DNA from: Alphaproteobacteria bacterium
GTDB lineage: Bacteria; Pseudomonadota; Alphaproteobacteria; JAEULC01
Assembly: GCA_020851015.1 (NCBI GenBank)
Contig: JADZDN010000360.1
Location: forward strand, 1 to 6,513
Length of the DNA stretch: 6,513 nt
Direction: 5' to 3'
The position numbers and the translations under genes were made by a program. The notes under the pieces were generated by a model. That model had not been told where the DNA came from and made no database searches. It was given only the letters and a program-made list of their open reading frames with translations. This document shows positions 6,168 to 6,513 of the stretch, piece by piece; the first letter of the stretch is position 1; each line of letters starts with the position of its first letter.

Positions 6168-6183
6168 AGTGACGCGCGTCACT
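6168..6183. promoter_or_regulatory. Perfect 16-bp palindrome, CRP/FNR-family operator pattern
   Basis: AGTGACGCGCGTCACT is its own reverse complement. It contains GTGA-N6-TCAC, the core of CRP-family operators. It lies four bases upstream of the TTAACCAT motif and 57 bases or more upstream of the small-gene ATG, a position suited to activation. As a hairpin it could also end the EAL transcript (stop at 6227), but no T-run follows on the minus strand. Confidence 0.45.
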
Positions 6184-6226
6184 CCAGCCTGGGAGAATTC
6201 GGGGATATCGGACGGGCGGCGGGCGG

Positions 6227-6513
6227 TCAGTCGCCGGCGGCGGCCTGGCGGGGGATGGTGGGCGGCTGCAGCGGCTGGCTCGTCGCCTGGCCGCCGGGCT
6301 GGTTGCCCTGGCCGGCCAGCAGCGCCTCGATCTTCGGCGCCGGCATCGGCCGGGCGAACAGGAAGCCCTGCCCCAGATGGCAATTAAGCCGGATCAGGTG
6401 GCGGCACTGCTCCTCGGTCTCCACGCCCTCGGCCACGATCTCCAGCCCCAGGCTGTGGCCCAGCTTGACGATCGTCTTGACCAGCGAGAGCTCGGGCGTG
6501 TTGGCGTCGGTGC
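6227..6513 (-). CDS. EAL-domain cyclic-di-GMP phosphodiesterase, C-terminal end only
   Basis: Partial gene: 94 codons and the stop are visible and the rest lies beyond the window. The visible part is the end of an EAL domain: the helix LVKTIVKLGHSLGLEIV, then AEGVETEEQ, with the conserved acidic residues of that loop, then NCHLGQGFLFARPMP, equivalent to the family's GC-QGY-F--P ending. EAL enzymes hydrolyse c-di-GMP to linear pGpG and so lower the signal that favours sessile over motile life. The two landmarks seen are intact, but the EAL signature and most metal ligands are outside the window, so activity cannot be judged, nor can the presence of GGDEF, PAS or membrane domains. After the domain a Gln/Pro-rich tail of about 35 residues follows, likely disordered. 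Confidence 0.88.
   Translation of the reverse strand, partial: TDANTPELSLVKTIVKLGHSLGLEIVAEGVETEEQCRHLIRLNCHLGQGFLFARPMPAPKIEALLAGQGNQPGGQATSQPLQPPTIPRQAAAGD

Noticed and set aside
6108..6383. Minus-strand frame of 91 codons overlapping the end of the EAL gene
   Set aside because: It is out of phase with the EAL coding frame, whose visible protein matches the conserved end of the family; this frame has no recognisable content.

Overview
The window is very GC-rich with strongly GC3-biased codons. Its gene content points to an alphaproteobacterium, possibly Rhodospirillales-like. The main clues are a full-length DUF2336 protein, a membrane-tethered class I cytochrome c, and AT-rich CtrA-type motifs (TTAA-N7-TTAA and TTAACCAT) placed just upstream of genes. 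The order-level placement is inference. No insertion sequence, phage gene, tRNA, rRNA or CRISPR array is visible; this reads as ordinary chromosome with some interesting regulatory DNA.

Layout. Positions 2-1066 (+) hold the C-terminal two thirds of an ANL-superfamily acyl-CoA synthetase that begins outside the window. After 19 nt comes a ThDP-dependent enzyme (1086-2807, +) that looks closest to the 2-hydroxyacyl-CoA lyase / benzaldehyde lyase branch. The two are almost certainly co-transcribed and may activate an acid to its CoA ester and then cleave or ligate a C-C bond. A convergent gene (2818-3552, -) encodes an N-terminally anchored cytochrome c whose long Ala/Pro linker is encoded by a 15-bp minisatellite. 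A 238-bp divergent intergenic region (3553-3790) carries a candidate sigma70 promoter for the cytochrome gene and, facing the other way, a CtrA-like site over the probable -35 region of the DUF2336 gene (3791-4927, +). Dihydropteroate synthase folP (4992-5915, +) follows 64 nt later.

The last part is on the minus strand. A 47-codon single-span membrane protein (5968-6111) converges on folP across a GC-rich hairpin. Its upstream region (6112-6226) holds a GANTC site, a TTAACCAT motif and a perfect 16-bp palindrome of CRP type. Beyond it lies the C-terminal end of an EAL-domain c-di-GMP phosphodiesterase (6227-6513), truncated by the window edge.

I see no unmistakable new multi-gene system. 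The observations most worth following up are the two CtrA-like sites (three of the four TTAA tetramers in the window lie in them), the unlisted small membrane protein with its composite regulatory region, and the acyl-CoA synthetase / lyase pair.
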